Assembly: GCA_019637855.1 (NCBI GenBank)
Contig: JAHBUX010000016.1
Coordinates: 1 to 64,000, forward strand
Direction of reading: 5' to 3'
DNA length: 64,000 nt
DNA from: Bdellovibrionales bacterium
GTDB lineage: Bacteria; Bdellovibrionota; Bdellovibrionia; Bdellovibrionales; UBA1609
The translations under genes and the position numbers were made by a program. The notes beneath the pieces are model-generated. The model did no database searches. It worked only from the letters and a program-made list of their open reading frames with translations, and was not told the DNA's origin. Of the stretch, positions 17,103-26,484 are shown one piece after another. Numbering within the stretch: the first letter of the stretch is position 1; the number at the start of each line of letters is the position of its first letter.

Positions 17103-18103
17103 TTCACCTTCCTGACTTTGACAGGTGAAGCTTCTTCTTCACCCTCCAGCATACTCAGAGCCAAACGCAGAGCCTTCACGGTCCGACGCAATTGCTCTTG
17201 CTTGTCATTGCTCAGGCGATTGAGCTCTTGGTTCTTGGTGCGGTAGTTGTTCAGCTCGAGATTCAATTGATCCATCTGGCGTTTCAAATCCAGTATCATT
17301 TCATCTTTGGCGCGGATAAGTGCGGCACTTTCCATCTTCACGAGTTCAAGACGGTTCTCCAACTCACGTTCGCGCACGCGAATCTTTTGCACACTGTTAG
17401 AGATACGTAGTTCGAGCTCTTCGCCCTTACGCCTCAACAGCTCAATCTCACGTTGCAAGGCCTCTTTGGTGTTGGTGAGGATATGCTTTTCTTGTTCAAA
17501 AGTGCTGAGCGCGTGAGCATAGTCTTGCTCACGCTGACTGTTCTCGGTCAGCAGTTCGTCGGCACGGCGGCGCAGAGTCTCGCCGGCCGCGGCCAGCTCT
17601 TCGTTCTGCAAGCGCAGGCGTTCGAGTTCGTTTTCGAGCTCTAAAATGCGGCTTTGAGCGATTCGCAAGGATTCACTTTGCGCCAATGCGGCTTCTGTCG
17701 CCGTCGGCGCACCTAAGGAACGGAATGCACCAGGACGGCCGACGGATGTACGGGCGCGCTCTTCCCCGCTTTGCGCCTGTGGCGAAACCAAGGTGGTGGC
17801 GTTGTTGTTATTGCTATTCAGTGGAACCGTGCGATCTTCCTCACCGCGCGCGGGCATGGGGCGATCTTGCGAAACTTCGGTTTTGTCCGCGCCAATGTCG
17901 ATCGTTGCGTCATCGGGAAGTTTGTGCGGCGGTGGAGTTTTAGCGGAGGCCTTCACGGCGGAGCTCGGCGGCTGCACGATCGTGCCGTGCGCGAGCGGAG
18001 CTTTTCTATTTGGCTCGTCCTTCAACTCCACGATCTCCGACTTCTCATTCAGAAGATCGTCGATGAGTTCAAGGGCAAGTTCCTTGCCTTTTTTCTCGGC
18101 CAT
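17099..18103 (-). CDS. coiled-coil protein in c-di-GMP operon
   Basis: 334 residues from the ATG at 18103 (a GTG 17 codons upstream is possible but has no better ribosome site). The N-terminal 120 residues are Pro/Ala/Thr-rich and charged. Residues from about 140 to 325 form a long heptad coiled coil rich in Leu, Glu, Arg and Gln (repeating ELERLRLQNEELAAA-like patterns). There is no signal peptide or membrane helix. It is coupled to the GGDEF gene, so a scaffold or localisation role for the cyclases is conceivable. No known family recognised. Confidence 0.7.
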   Translation of the reverse strand: MAEKKGKELALELIDDLLNEKSEIVELKDEPNRKAPLAHGTIVQPPSSAVKASAKTPPPHKLPDDATIDIGADKTEVSQDRPMPARGEEDRTVPLNSNNNNATTLVSPQAQSGEERARTSVGRPGAFRSLGAPTATEAALAQSESLRIAQSRILELENELERLRLQNEELAAAGETLRRRADELLTENSQREQDYAHALSTFEQEKHILTNTKEALQREIELLRRKGEELELRISNSVQKIRVRERELENRLELVKMESAALIRAKDEMILDLKRQMDQLNLELNNYRTKNQELNRLSNDKQEQLRRTVKALRLALSMLEGEEEASPVKVRKVK

Positions 18104-18180
18104 CTTAAGACAACTATCGGAAAAAACTGCGTTCTTATTTAGGGGAAGCCGCACGGACAGCGGCTTAGGTCGGGTCCAGG

Positions 18181-19083
18181 TTAGGAAATGACGCCGCGGT
18201 AAGCGTCAAGTCGCTTCGAAAGATCAGCGCCGCTCACACGAGCAATGCCTTCCACACCAAAGTCCTGCACAGTGAAGCTAGCCAAAAGGCAGCCATGCAC
18301 GCTGGCCTGCTTCAAGTCTTCTCGGGTCCACGGACGGTTCATTTGAGTCAGGTGGCCTAAAAATCCGCCGGCAAAGGTGTCGCCCGCACCCGTGGGGTCC
18401 ACGACATTTTCTACCGGAAAGGCCGGCAGAATGTAGAACTGCTCTTGGCAGAACATGACAAAACCATACTCGCCGCGCTTGATCACCACGGCCTTGGGCC
18501 CCATCTGTAGGATCTGTTTGGCAGCGCGAATGGTGTTCCACTCGCCGGTCAGTTCACGCAGTTCGGTTTCATTGAGCAAAGCGATGTCGATGCGTTCAAG
18601 CACGTTGAGCAGCGCCGATTTCTTCGAATGAATCCAGTAGTTCATAGTGTCGGCGGCCGTCAGACGCGGACTCTTCACTTGTTCGAGAACCTGCAATTGC
18701 AAAACGGGATCGATGTTGGCCAGAAAAACCACTTGCGAATCACGGTAGCTGGCGGGAATGGCCGGATGGAAATTTTCAAACACGTTTAAGTGAGTGGCCA
18801 AAGTGATGGCCTCGTTCATGTCCTTTTCGTATTTGCCTTCCCAGCTGAAGGTTTTACCCGACACCTGTTGCAAACCGGCCAAGTCCACATTGCGCGATTC
18901 GAGAAGCTGTTTGTGCTGCGCTTGATAGTCTTCACCCACCACACCGACCACACGAACCGGCGCATAGAGCGAAGCTGCGAGAGAGAAGTAATTGGCCGAG
19001 CCGCCCAAGATATGCTCACGATGGCCCTTCGGCGTAGAGATCGAATCGTAGCCTACGCTGCCCACAACCAGAATCGCGTTCAT
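18181..19083 (-). CDS. PfkB-family (ribokinase-like) sugar/nucleoside kinase
   Basis: 300 residues. The N-terminal glycine pair GGSANYFSLAA, the central YDSI and ADTMNYWI segments, and the C-terminal anion-hole motif DPTGAGDTFAGGFLGH with its catalytic Asp are those of PfkB kinases. Relatives phosphorylate ribose, adenosine or other sugars; the short lid and NYF motif do not identify the substrate. The start is 12 bases after the rlmN stop on the same strand, and the coiled-coil gene follows. Confidence 0.85.
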   Translation of the reverse strand: MNAILVVGSVGYDSISTPKGHREHILGGSANYFSLAASLYAPVRVVGVVGEDYQAQHKQLLESRNVDLAGLQQVSGKTFSWEGKYEKDMNEAITLATHLNVFENFHPAIPASYRDSQVVFLANIDPVLQLQVLEQVKSPRLTAADTMNYWIHSKKSALLNVLERIDIALLNETELRELTGEWNTIRAAKQILQMGPKAVVIKRGEYGFVMFCQEQFYILPAFPVENVVDPTGAGDTFAGGFLGHLTQMNRPWTREDLKQASVHGCLLASFTVQDFGVEGIARVSGADLSKRLDAYRGVIS

Positions 19084-19095
19084 TTGTATTCCCTT

Positions 19096-20148
19096 TTAGA
19101 GAGTGAGTTGAGGCTCCGGACTCTTCTTCACGGCGGTCGTCAACTGACCGCAAGCCGCATAGATGTCCCGCCCCATAGTCTTACGACGTAAAACATGGCT
19201 CCCCAGACGAATCAACTCATTTTGGAAACGCACGATGTCTTGCTCCGCAGGACGAGTGAAGCCGGACTCAGGATGCTCATTGAACGGAATGATATTGATT
19301 TTGCACGGAACTGTGCGTGTCAGATCGTGTAGATCACGGGCGTCTTGCAGAGAATCGGTCACGCCTTTGAGCAGCACGTACTCGAACGTCACTTTGTCAC
19401 CGGTGGCTTCGCAATGCTCGCGGCACGCCTGCAAGAGCTGTTCGAGCGGCCAACGCTTGTTGATCGGCATCACTTCGCTGCGGATCTTGTCATTCACGCC
19501 ATTCAAGCTGACGGCCAAACGCACACCCGCTTCGGTGACCCGGGGAATCAACGGCACAATTCCCGAAGTGGAGACGGTCACCCGTTTGCGCGAGACATTC
19601 AGCCCCCATTCGGAATGCAAAATCTCGATGGACTTAAAAACCGCGTCCGGATTGTCGAGCGGTTCACCCATGCCCATGAAAACGATATTGGAAATCCTCT
19701 GCCCCGGCTCCAGCAGACGCGCGGCCTGAACAAACTGTCCCACGATCTCCCAAGTCTCGAGTTTGCGCTGCAGTTTTTGTTTGCCGGTGTAGCAGAACTT
19801 GCACGCCATATTGCAACCGACTTCGCTCGACAGACAGATGGTCAAACGATCCGTCGAAGGAATCAAAACCGCTTCCACCGACTTACCGGCGCCCACGTTG
19901 AACAAAATCTTAGTGGTGCCATCCACCGACTTGTGCACCTTGAGGATTTCGGGCAGGCAGAAGTCGAACATCTCCGGAACTTCCTTGCGGAACTCCTTGG
20001 AGAAGTTGGTCATCTTATCGAAGTCTTGCACGCCAAGCTGGTGCACCCAACGGTACAATTGTTGAGCGCGAAAGCCCTCTTTGCCGAGGCCTTTGATCGC
20101 CGTAGTGAGCTCGGCCAGCGTATGATTGAAGAACTTGGGTTTTTCCAT
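19096..20148 (-). CDS. rlmN: 23S rRNA/tRNA adenine-C2 methyltransferase RlmN
   Basis: 350 residues from the ATG at 20148, which begins the conserved N-terminal domain (FNHTLAELTTAIKG); upstream in-frame codons are low-complexity. The radical-SAM cluster motif CNMACKFC (CxxxCxxC) is present, with preceding SSEVG and the RlmN motifs FMGMGEPLDN, RVTVSTSG and LAVSLNGVND. A catalytic Cys lies near the C-terminus in YAACGQL. RlmN methylates A2503 of 23S rRNA and A37 of some tRNAs using two SAM. The PfkB gene follows closely. Confidence 0.95.
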   Translation of the reverse strand: MEKPKFFNHTLAELTTAIKGLGKEGFRAQQLYRWVHQLGVQDFDKMTNFSKEFRKEVPEMFDFCLPEILKVHKSVDGTTKILFNVGAGKSVEAVLIPSTDRLTICLSSEVGCNMACKFCYTGKQKLQRKLETWEIVGQFVQAARLLEPGQRISNIVFMGMGEPLDNPDAVFKSIEILHSEWGLNVSRKRVTVSTSGIVPLIPRVTEAGVRLAVSLNGVNDKIRSEVMPINKRWPLEQLLQACREHCEATGDKVTFEYVLLKGVTDSLQDARDLHDLTRTVPCKINIIPFNEHPESGFTRPAEQDIVRFQNELIRLGSHVLRRKTMGRDIYAACGQLTTAVKKSPEPQLTL

Positions 20149-20382
20149 GAACTGGGCGGTTCTAGCATATGTTGGAGCAGGGCGCCAGAGGTGAGGACGG
20201 GCTTTTTGCACGGTGGAGGAAAGAGCACCCGCCTGCGAAAGGTGCTGTTAAGTCATGAAAAGCCTTAAGAAAAAAGTGAAACCCCAGGCGACAGCGAGAC
20301 CCACCTCGGGATCTCAGGCTGTCATCTACGCCATTTTGATGCGGCTTGCTTGCGCGTTTTTGTGCACGGACAGACCATCCCA

Positions 20383-21420
20383 CTACGCCTCTGTCAGAAC
20401 TCCGATGTAGTCCAAGAGCTCACCCCGCGTGCAGGGAACGCAGCCGACTTTGCCCACCACCACACCGGCGGCGACGTTTCCGAAAACACAAGCTTCAGGC
20501 AGAGTGAAACCGCCGACATGAGCCAAGGCCAAAGCGGCAATAACCGTGTCACCGGCTCCCGTTACATCGAAAACCTGACGCGCAAAGGTCGGCATATGCA
20601 CAGCCTCCCCCGAATCGATCAACGTCATACCGTCTTTTCCGCGCGTGATGACGATGTTTTCAACTTTCATACCGGCCCGCAAAGCTTGACCGACCTCTAA
20701 AATAAAGTTGGGACTGACCTGAAGATCGTCGTAGTCCAAACCGCTCAGTTCAACGGCCTCATCGCGATTCGGCGTGATCACATCGGCGCCGCTGTAGAAT
20801 TTGGCCGGTGTCCCGCGATTGGGATCAACGAAAACCTTCTTCCCGGCCGCATGGGATTCGCGAATAATCGCTTGAATGGCCTTTTCCGACAAAACGCCCT
20901 TAGCGTAGTCCTCGATGATCACGCCCGCAGCCGAAGACAAAAGCCCCTTCACTTTGGCGACAACGGCGGCTTCAACGGCTTCACTTAGATACTGCTTTTT
21001 CTCAAAATCCACACGCACGATATGGTGCGGGCCCGACATCACACGCAGCTTGCGGGTGGTCGGACGACTCTTATCGACAATCAAATGATCAGGACTGACT
21101 TCGGCTGAACGCAGCTTCGCGCGCAGATTATCGGCGGTTGCGTCCTCTCCGACCACGGCTACCAGTAGCGCTTCCCCACCCAACGAAGCCACGTTTTGAG
21201 CCACGTTGGCCGCCAAACCGAGTCGGGCGTCGGTCGACTGCACTTCGAGCACCGGGACCGGGGCTTCGGGTGAAATGCGCCGCACATCCCCAAGGACGTA
21301 CTCATCAAGACCAATATCGCCAATGACAACCAAACGACTTTTGGGCAGAGACTCCATCCGCCGCGGAAACGATTTCAGCAACGTCTTGAGCTGTTCACCT
21401 TCGATTCTGGATTCTTTCAT
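20383..21420 (-). CDS. hldA: D-glycero-beta-D-manno-heptose-7-phosphate kinase (HldE kinase domain / HldA)
   Basis: 345 residues from the ATG at 21420 (a start nine codons upstream is possible). It is a PfkB-fold kinase with the RfaE1 signatures VIGDIGLDEYVLGDVRRISPEAPVPV, GLAANVAQNVASLGG and the catalytic DVTGAGDTV. It phosphorylates heptose-7-phosphate at C1 for ADP-heptose synthesis, the precursor of LPS core heptose. The cytidylyltransferase-fold domain that E. coli HldE carries at its C-terminus is absent, so a separate HldC/RfaE2 is needed elsewhere. A heptosyltransferase-like gene occurs at 37334. Confidence 0.85.
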   Translation of the reverse strand: MKESRIEGEQLKTLLKSFPRRMESLPKSRLVVIGDIGLDEYVLGDVRRISPEAPVPVLEVQSTDARLGLAANVAQNVASLGGEALLVAVVGEDATADNLRAKLRSAEVSPDHLIVDKSRPTTRKLRVMSGPHHIVRVDFEKKQYLSEAVEAAVVAKVKGLLSSAAGVIIEDYAKGVLSEKAIQAIIRESHAAGKKVFVDPNRGTPAKFYSGADVITPNRDEAVELSGLDYDDLQVSPNFILEVGQALRAGMKVENIVITRGKDGMTLIDSGEAVHMPTFARQVFDVTGAGDTVIAALALAHVGGFTLPEACVFGNVAAGVVVGKVGCVPCTRGELLDYIGVLTEA

Positions 21421-21554
21421 ATGTCCATTAGATATCGCCGCCCGCACGAACCTTGTCCAGCCGCCGCCCTAGCTTACATGACGCGTTGACTGTCGACGCC
21501 GCCCCCTGGCCAGGCATAGATTGAAAACCTCAGCTTTTTCTTAAGGTTAGAATC

Positions 21555-21561
21555 AAGGAGG
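21555..21561 (+). promoter_or_regulatory. strong ribosome binding site that fixes a TTG start
   Basis: AAGGAGG lies six bases before TTG at 21568. The match and spacing are optimal, and no ATG lies at a better distance, so the glutamate dehydrogenase very likely starts with TTG. Confidence 0.85.
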
Positions 21562-21567
21562 ACCGTT

Positions 21568-22824
21568 TTGGAAGCCCTAACTGGTGGACCCTTATACCAG
21601 AACACAATGAAGATCGTAGAAGACGCCGGCAAGCTCGTGAATTTGAGCCCGAACGTTTTAGAGCGCTTGAAATATCCCCGTCGCACGTTGGTCGTTTCAG
21701 TTCCGGTGCGCATGGATGATGGTCGTGTAAAAGTGTTTACTGGCTATCGTGTCCAACACAACCAAACTCTCGGTCCCTTCAAAGGCGGCATCCGTTACCA
21801 CCATCAGGTGGACTTGAGCGAAGTGGCCGCGCTGGCCTCGCTGATGACCTTCAAAAATTCGCTGATGAATTTGCCCTTGGGCGGCGCTAAAGGCGGCGTG
21901 CAAGTGGACCCGAATAAACTTTCGAAAGCCGAACTGGAAAATCTCACTCGCCGTTTCACCTCCGAGATCTCACCCTTCATCGGCCCTGACCGCGACATTC
22001 CCGCACCTGACGTCGGCACCGACTCGCAGACCATGGCGTGGATGCTCGACACCTACTCCCTTGAATCCGGTTATTCGCAAACGGGTGTGGTGACCGGTAA
22101 ACCGGTTGAAATCGGCGGATCGCTGGGGCGCGAAGCGGCCACGGGTTTGGGCGTGATTTACGCCACCGAAAAAGCGCTCGAGAAATTGAACAAGCGCATT
22201 TCGGAAACCACCATCGCCATTCAAGGTTTCGGTAAAGTGGGCATGTACGCCGCCATCGAAGGTTACGCCAAAGGCGCCAAAGTGGTGGCCGTCAGTGACG
22301 TGAGCGGCGGTTTGTACAACGAGCGCGGCATCAACATCGCCGAACTGGCGCGCTACGTGAAAGAAAAGAAAGTCGTTAAGGACTTCCCCGAAGCGACACA
22401 TATCTCCAATGAAGAGCTGATCGAAATCCAAGCCGATGTGCTGGCCCCCTGCGCGCTCGAAGGCGTGATCCATGCCGGCAACGCAGCTCGTGTGAAAGCG
22501 AAGATCATCGTGGAAGGCGCCAACGGTCCGACCACTCGCGAAGCCGATGAGATTCTCAATAGCAAAGAGGTCGTGGTTGTCCCCGACATTCTAGCCAACG
22601 GCGGCGGTGTGGTGGTGAGCTACTTCGAATGGGTGCAGGACATCTCGTGGTTGTTCTGGACCGAAGATGAAGTGCGCAACAAACTGCGCGAAGTGATCTA
22701 CAAATCCTTCGATAAAGTTTGGGCCTTCTCGGAACAGCACAAAGTAAGCATGCGTACCGCGGCCATGGGCACTTCGCTGCTGCGCTTGGAGCGCGCTATG
22801 AAGCTCAGAGGTCAGGCCTGGTGA
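21568..22824 (+). CDS. gdhA: Glu/Leu/Phe/Val dehydrogenase (glutamate dehydrogenase)
   Basis: 418 residues, TTG start fixed by the AAGGAGG six bases upstream. The catalytic-lysine motif LPLGGAKGGVQVDP, the substrate segment FKGGIRYH, and the NAD(P)-binding IQGFGKVGMYAA are all present, with length normal for hexameric GDH. It interconverts glutamate with 2-oxoglutarate and ammonia. A branched-chain amino-acid dehydrogenase is the main alternative, but size and motifs (FIGPDRDIPAPDVGTDSQTMAW) favour GDH. Its stop overlaps the pyrD start (TGATG). Confidence 0.92.
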   Translation: MEALTGGPLYQNTMKIVEDAGKLVNLSPNVLERLKYPRRTLVVSVPVRMDDGRVKVFTGYRVQHNQTLGPFKGGIRYHHQVDLSEVAALASLMTFKNSLMNLPLGGAKGGVQVDPNKLSKAELENLTRRFTSEISPFIGPDRDIPAPDVGTDSQTMAWMLDTYSLESGYSQTGVVTGKPVEIGGSLGREAATGLGVIYATEKALEKLNKRISETTIAIQGFGKVGMYAAIEGYAKGAKVVAVSDVSGGLYNERGINIAELARYVKEKKVVKDFPEATHISNEELIEIQADVLAPCALEGVIHAGNAARVKAKIIVEGANGPTTREADEILNSKEVVVVPDILANGGGVVVSYFEWVQDISWLFWTEDEVRNKLREVIYKSFDKVWAFSEQHKVSMRTAAMGTSLLRLERAMKLRGQAW

Positions 22825-23810
22825 TGGGTGTTAAGCCATGGTTATGGCTCTCACCCGCACTTGCGCATAAACTGAGTCCCACGGTTCTTAAAAGTTTAAG
22901 CCTGTTCAGTCCCGACAAACCGCCCGAGTGGCAACCACTCGAGTGGCGGGGCTTGCATTTTCCCAACCGTCTCGGTGTGGCCGGCGGCGTGGACAAGGAT
23001 GCGCGCAATATCAAATCTTGGTGGGCGCTCGGGGCCGGATTTCTTGAGATCGGAACGATCACGCCGCAACCCCAGCCAGGCAACACTCCGCCCGTTTTGG
23101 GACGCGATGTTTCGCAAGAGGCTTTGTGGAATCGCCTCGGGTTCCCTTCACAAGGGGTGGGACGAATTAAGAAGCGCTTAGTCGAAATGAAGCGCCCCTT
23201 TCTGACGCCCGTTTTTGCCAATATCGGTAAGAATGCCGCCACTCCGCTGGAGAGCGCGGCCGAAGACTATGTTGAACTGCTCAATCAGTTGCGCGGTACG
23301 GTGGATGGTTTTGTGGTGAATATCTCTAGCCCCAACACCAAAGGCTTGCGCGATCTTTTGAAGCCCGAACGCTTACAAGAGTTCTTGCGCCCGATTTTAC
23401 AAAAGAAGAGTGAGCCGATTTTGCTGAAGCTCAGCCCGGATATGGAAGATGAAGAGCTCGAGCGAGTTCTTACCATCTCGCATGATTTAGGTATCGACGG
23501 CTGGATTCTGACCAACACCTCACAGGGCATTCGTGACAATCTGCGATTTCCCAAAGAAGGCGGCGTTTCTGGCCGGCCATTGGCAGGCCGTTCGAAAGCG
23601 CTTTTGCAACGCACGTTGCGCTTGCTAGGTCCGCGCCGCCAAGGACGTTTGATCGTTTCGGTCGGCGGTGTGATGAGCGCCGAGGACGTGCAAGAGCGCT
23701 TGGCTCTCGGCGCGGATTTGGTGCAGGTGTACTCGGCTTTGATTTTTGAAGGTCCGTATTTTTTTAGGAAGGTGGCCAACCAGTGCCTACCAGCAAAACC
23801 GATGGCGTAA
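22824..23810 (+). CDS. pyrD: dihydroorotate dehydrogenase, class 2 (quinone-dependent)
   Basis: 328 residues from the ATG that overlaps the gdhA stop; the longer open frame lies inside gdhA. FMN-binding and active-site motifs are LGVAGGVDKDA, NISSPNTKGLRDL with the catalytic Ser of class 2 enzymes, LLKLSPD, and IVSVGGVMSAED near the C-terminus. An amphipathic N-terminal part (WLSPALAHKLSPTVLKSL) fits membrane association. It oxidises dihydroorotate to orotate in pyrimidine synthesis and passes electrons to quinone. Confidence 0.93.
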   Translation: MGVKPWLWLSPALAHKLSPTVLKSLSLFSPDKPPEWQPLEWRGLHFPNRLGVAGGVDKDARNIKSWWALGAGFLEIGTITPQPQPGNTPPVLGRDVSQEALWNRLGFPSQGVGRIKKRLVEMKRPFLTPVFANIGKNAATPLESAAEDYVELLNQLRGTVDGFVVNISSPNTKGLRDLLKPERLQEFLRPILQKKSEPILLKLSPDMEDEELERVLTISHDLGIDGWILTNTSQGIRDNLRFPKEGGVSGRPLAGRSKALLQRTLRLLGPRRQGRLIVSVGGVMSAEDVQERLALGADLVQVYSALIFEGPYFFRKVANQCLPAKPMA

Positions 23811-24208
23811 AAAAACGCGCCTCCTGGGTGCCCGTAGTGGCGGCGTTGATGCGCCGTCAGGGCAAGGTTTTGGTGGGTCAACGCCCGCAGGGCGGATCTT
23901 TGCCTGGCACTTGGGAATTCCCCGGCGGCAAAATCGAGTTGGGCGAAAGCCCCGAGCAAGCGCTTGTGCGAGAACTCAGCGAAGAACTGGGCGTGGAAGC
24001 CGAGGTTGGCGAGCTCAAGTTCGTCGCCACTCACACTTATGGCAAGACCGGCATTTTGTTTTTGTTCTATGACGTCAAATTCTGGAAGGGTCAGATCAAA
24101 ACTCAGCAGCACTTCGAGCTACGCTGGGTGACGCCCAAAGAGCTCGGGACCCTTGAGTTGCCTGAGGCCAACAGCAAGTTTTTAAATCAAATCTTAGAGG
24201 TGCTTTAA
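23783..24208 (+). CDS. mutT: NUDIX hydrolase, MutT-like (8-oxo-dGTP diphosphatase)
   Basis: 141 residues, GTG start overlapping the pyrD end by 28 bases; AGGAAGG ten bases upstream supports it. The Nudix box GGKIELGESPEQALVRELSE followed by ELGV fits G-x5-E-x7-REUxEExGU. FPGGK and the short length are typical of MutT. It should hydrolyse oxidised nucleoside triphosphates to monophosphates. Other Nudix substrates are possible. Confidence 0.85.
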   Translation: MPTSKTDGVKKRASWVPVVAALMRRQGKVLVGQRPQGGSLPGTWEFPGGKIELGESPEQALVRELSEELGVEAEVGELKFVATHTYGKTGILFLFYDVKFWKGQIKTQQHFELRWVTPKELGTLELPEANSKFLNQILEVL

Positions 24209-24210
24209 GC

Positions 24211-25152
24211 GTGGCGCGCCTGGCAGTGTTGACAGACAGATTGCCGGGCGACGCGAGCTGGAAGGGCGCTTACACCTGGGAGATCATTCGTTCACTGTGT
24301 GAAAGTCAGCACGAAGTGACCGTGTTTACGACTGAGAACCCCGAGCATATTCCGCTCACCCATTCGCGCTTAACCGTGGCCCGGCCGGCACGCTCTTTTA
24401 GCGCCGACAAGCTGCCGCGCTGGACCCAAGCTCTTTTAGTTTATCGGCCGGAAGTCATTCATACTTTTCCGCTACAGAACACCGCGCACTGGCCTTCACT
24501 CACCGTTTGGCCTTACCTCGATGCGGTCTGCAAAGTGCTGCCACAGACAAAGCGCGTATCGACGATGTTCGACCGCGAGGATTTCGTTACCGCGCCAGCG
24601 TGGCATGCAGGGGCTGACGGTTGGACCGTGTTCTCAAATGAGCTTGAGAGCGAAGCACGCCGCGTATATCAGGGACGCATCGACGTGGTGCCGTTGGAAG
24701 AGATGAGCTGGAGCTCCGCCGACAACAGCCCCGAAGGTTTCGAAGAGCGCGATTATGTTTTTATCCCTGCACCGGTTAGTGAGTGGCACCATCGTCAGCA
24801 TGCTTTGTCCATCTTGGCCGATCATCTAATTCATCACCCCGAAACGTGTGTCTACATCAACGGTGGTTGGGGCGATTTGTCTTTAAGCGAACGACGACGA
24901 GGTTGGTCACAGCTTTCGCATGTGGCTTCACGAGTGCGCCTGATGGAAGCCCAACCACTGCCGAAGTTCGTCGCCCGGGCACGCGTAGCCTCGCATCTAT
25001 GGCTGGAAGGAATTGCGCCGAACTCTTGGCGTTACATGTTGAGCCGTCAGGTGGCGCAAACGTTAGGCAAAGAAATGATCGGTTCTGCAAACGACTCGGC
25101 TTTGCCCTCAGGCTCAACCGCCAATTTTCTCTCGCGTCTTTACCTCAGCTGA
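24211..25152 (+). CDS. glycosyltransferase-like protein (GT-B fold, GT4-related)
   Basis: 313 residues, GTG start two bases after the Nudix stop. The N-terminal half resembles the acceptor domain of GT4 enzymes (LTDRLPGDASWKGAYTWEI and SLCESQHEVTVFT). The C-terminal half is short, and the usual GT4 E-x7-E donor motif was not found, so it may be catalytically altered or divergent. A true GT4 gene follows 14 bases later. The pair probably acts on one glycan. Confidence 0.55.
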   Translation: MARLAVLTDRLPGDASWKGAYTWEIIRSLCESQHEVTVFTTENPEHIPLTHSRLTVARPARSFSADKLPRWTQALLVYRPEVIHTFPLQNTAHWPSLTVWPYLDAVCKVLPQTKRVSTMFDREDFVTAPAWHAGADGWTVFSNELESEARRVYQGRIDVVPLEEMSWSSADNSPEGFEERDYVFIPAPVSEWHHRQHALSILADHLIHHPETCVYINGGWGDLSLSERRRGWSQLSHVASRVRLMEAQPLPKFVARARVASHLWLEGIAPNSWRYMLSRQVAQTLGKEMIGSANDSALPSGSTANFLSRLYLS

Positions 25153-25166
25153 TCTACCTTAGAGAA

Positions 25167-26450
25167 ATGTCGGCTTCCGCCCAAGAGCCTCTCAATATCT
25201 GCATCGTCTCGCGCCGTTTTCCGCTGCTCAACAACTCCGGAGAGATTGGCTTTTTATTCCCTATCGCTCGTGGCCTGGTCCGTCAGGGCCATAAAGTTAC
25301 GGTGCTCTCTTGGCGCAACAAAAATCGTTTGGACGTGGTTGAGGTCGGCGGCGTAAAGGCCTACTTCCTCGGCGAGGGCAATGCACAGCCTGCCGACGCC
25401 TTTCCCGAACAGGTTTTACGCAAGTTTCAACAACTGCACAAGCAAGAGCCTTTTCATCTGGTGCACAGTCTGGACAACTCAGGTTTTGAAGTCGGCCGCC
25501 GGCGCAAAGAGCTGGGCGTTGCCGTGGTGTACGATGTGGACGCCACCCATATGGCTCAGGTGTATTCCATTCTCGGTATGTCGCAAGAGACTTTGGGAAG
25601 CTTGATCAAAACCAGCTGGCGCGTGACCATGAAGTTTCTGAAAACCTACTGGCGTTATGATCGCCGTTTGCTGAAGACCGCGGACGCCGTGTTTGTGCAC
25701 TCCCCGCAGCAACGCGTGATGCTCGAACGCTATTATGTCTACCCCGATCAGCGCATCTTCACCGTACCACTGGGAATTGAAGCCGAGGATCTGTCTCCGC
25801 GCGAACGTTCGGAAGAGCTGATGAAAAAACTCGGTCTTCCTGTGAACGCGCAGAATGTGGTGACCGTCACCGATATGGCCGAACTTGGAGAGATGCGCAA
25901 TCTGCTGCATGCGTTCGAACGGGTGGCGATTAAAAAGCCCACGGCGCGACTGATCGTGGTCGGCACCGGGCCGTTGAAAAAAGAGATCGAGTTCGAAATG
26001 CTCAGTCTGGCCTTGGGTTCACGCGTGGTGTTCACAGGTGAAATTCTGGCCAGTCAGTTGGCTGAACATATCGCTCTAGCCGATGTGTTTGTGAATCTGA
26101 GTGCACGTTCAAGCGGCATTGAACAGAGTTTACTGGAAGCCATGGCACAGAAAAAAATCATCATCGGCTCCGAAGTCAGTCCGCTCGGCGATGTGGTGGA
26201 AGACGGTATTGATGGATTTTTGATTCGTCCGGCGGATACATTCACGCTGTCAGAGCTTTTACTCCAGGTTTTTAACGGTCAAATCTCTGGAGTTGAGATG
26301 GGTGAACAGGCACGTCAGAAGGTTTTAAACCTTTTTGATGCGGATAAAATGCTGGCACAAACGCTTTTGGCCTACCGTCAGGCCCGACAACGCTTTGTCA
26401 CGGCGCACAGAGGGCTCTTTTCTCTTCCAAGGCCCTTAGGTTCCCCATAG
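25167..26450 (+). CDS. family 4 glycosyltransferase
   Basis: 427 residues from ATG 25167; a longer open frame overlaps the preceding gene and was not used. The N-terminal acceptor domain starts ICIVSRRFPLLNNSGEIGF. The C-terminal donor domain shows LIVVGTGPLKKEIE, RVVFTGEI and the E-x7-E motif in SGIEQSLLEAMAQKK, the hallmark of retaining GT4 enzymes. LPS or capsule glycan synthesis is likely but not shown. An HU-like gene follows 34 bases downstream. Confidence 0.82.
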   Translation: MSASAQEPLNICIVSRRFPLLNNSGEIGFLFPIARGLVRQGHKVTVLSWRNKNRLDVVEVGGVKAYFLGEGNAQPADAFPEQVLRKFQQLHKQEPFHLVHSLDNSGFEVGRRRKELGVAVVYDVDATHMAQVYSILGMSQETLGSLIKTSWRVTMKFLKTYWRYDRRLLKTADAVFVHSPQQRVMLERYYVYPDQRIFTVPLGIEAEDLSPRERSEELMKKLGLPVNAQNVVTVTDMAELGEMRNLLHAFERVAIKKPTARLIVVGTGPLKKEIEFEMLSLALGSRVVFTGEILASQLAEHIALADVFVNLSARSSGIEQSLLEAMAQKKIIIGSEVSPLGDVVEDGIDGFLIRPADTFTLSELLLQVFNGQISGVEMGEQARQKVLNLFDADKMLAQTLLAYRQARQRFVTAHRGLFSLPRPLGSP

Positions 26451-26484
26451 AATAGACCTAATTTCAATAACTTCGGACAGGTCG

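Noticed and set aside
20255-20407. 51-residue Lys-rich frame on the plus strand between rlmN and hldA
   Set aside because: It overlaps the 3-prime end of hldA, has no family, and its composition looks like chance.
22719-22823. Upstream extension of pyrD into gdhA
   Set aside because: PyrD has its normal N-terminus at the ATG overlapping the gdhA stop; the extension is a shadow of gdhA.
24783-25166. Long upstream extension of the GT4 gene
   Set aside because: It lies inside the previous glycosyltransferase gene in another frame and lacks GT4 features; the ATG at 25167 begins the domain.
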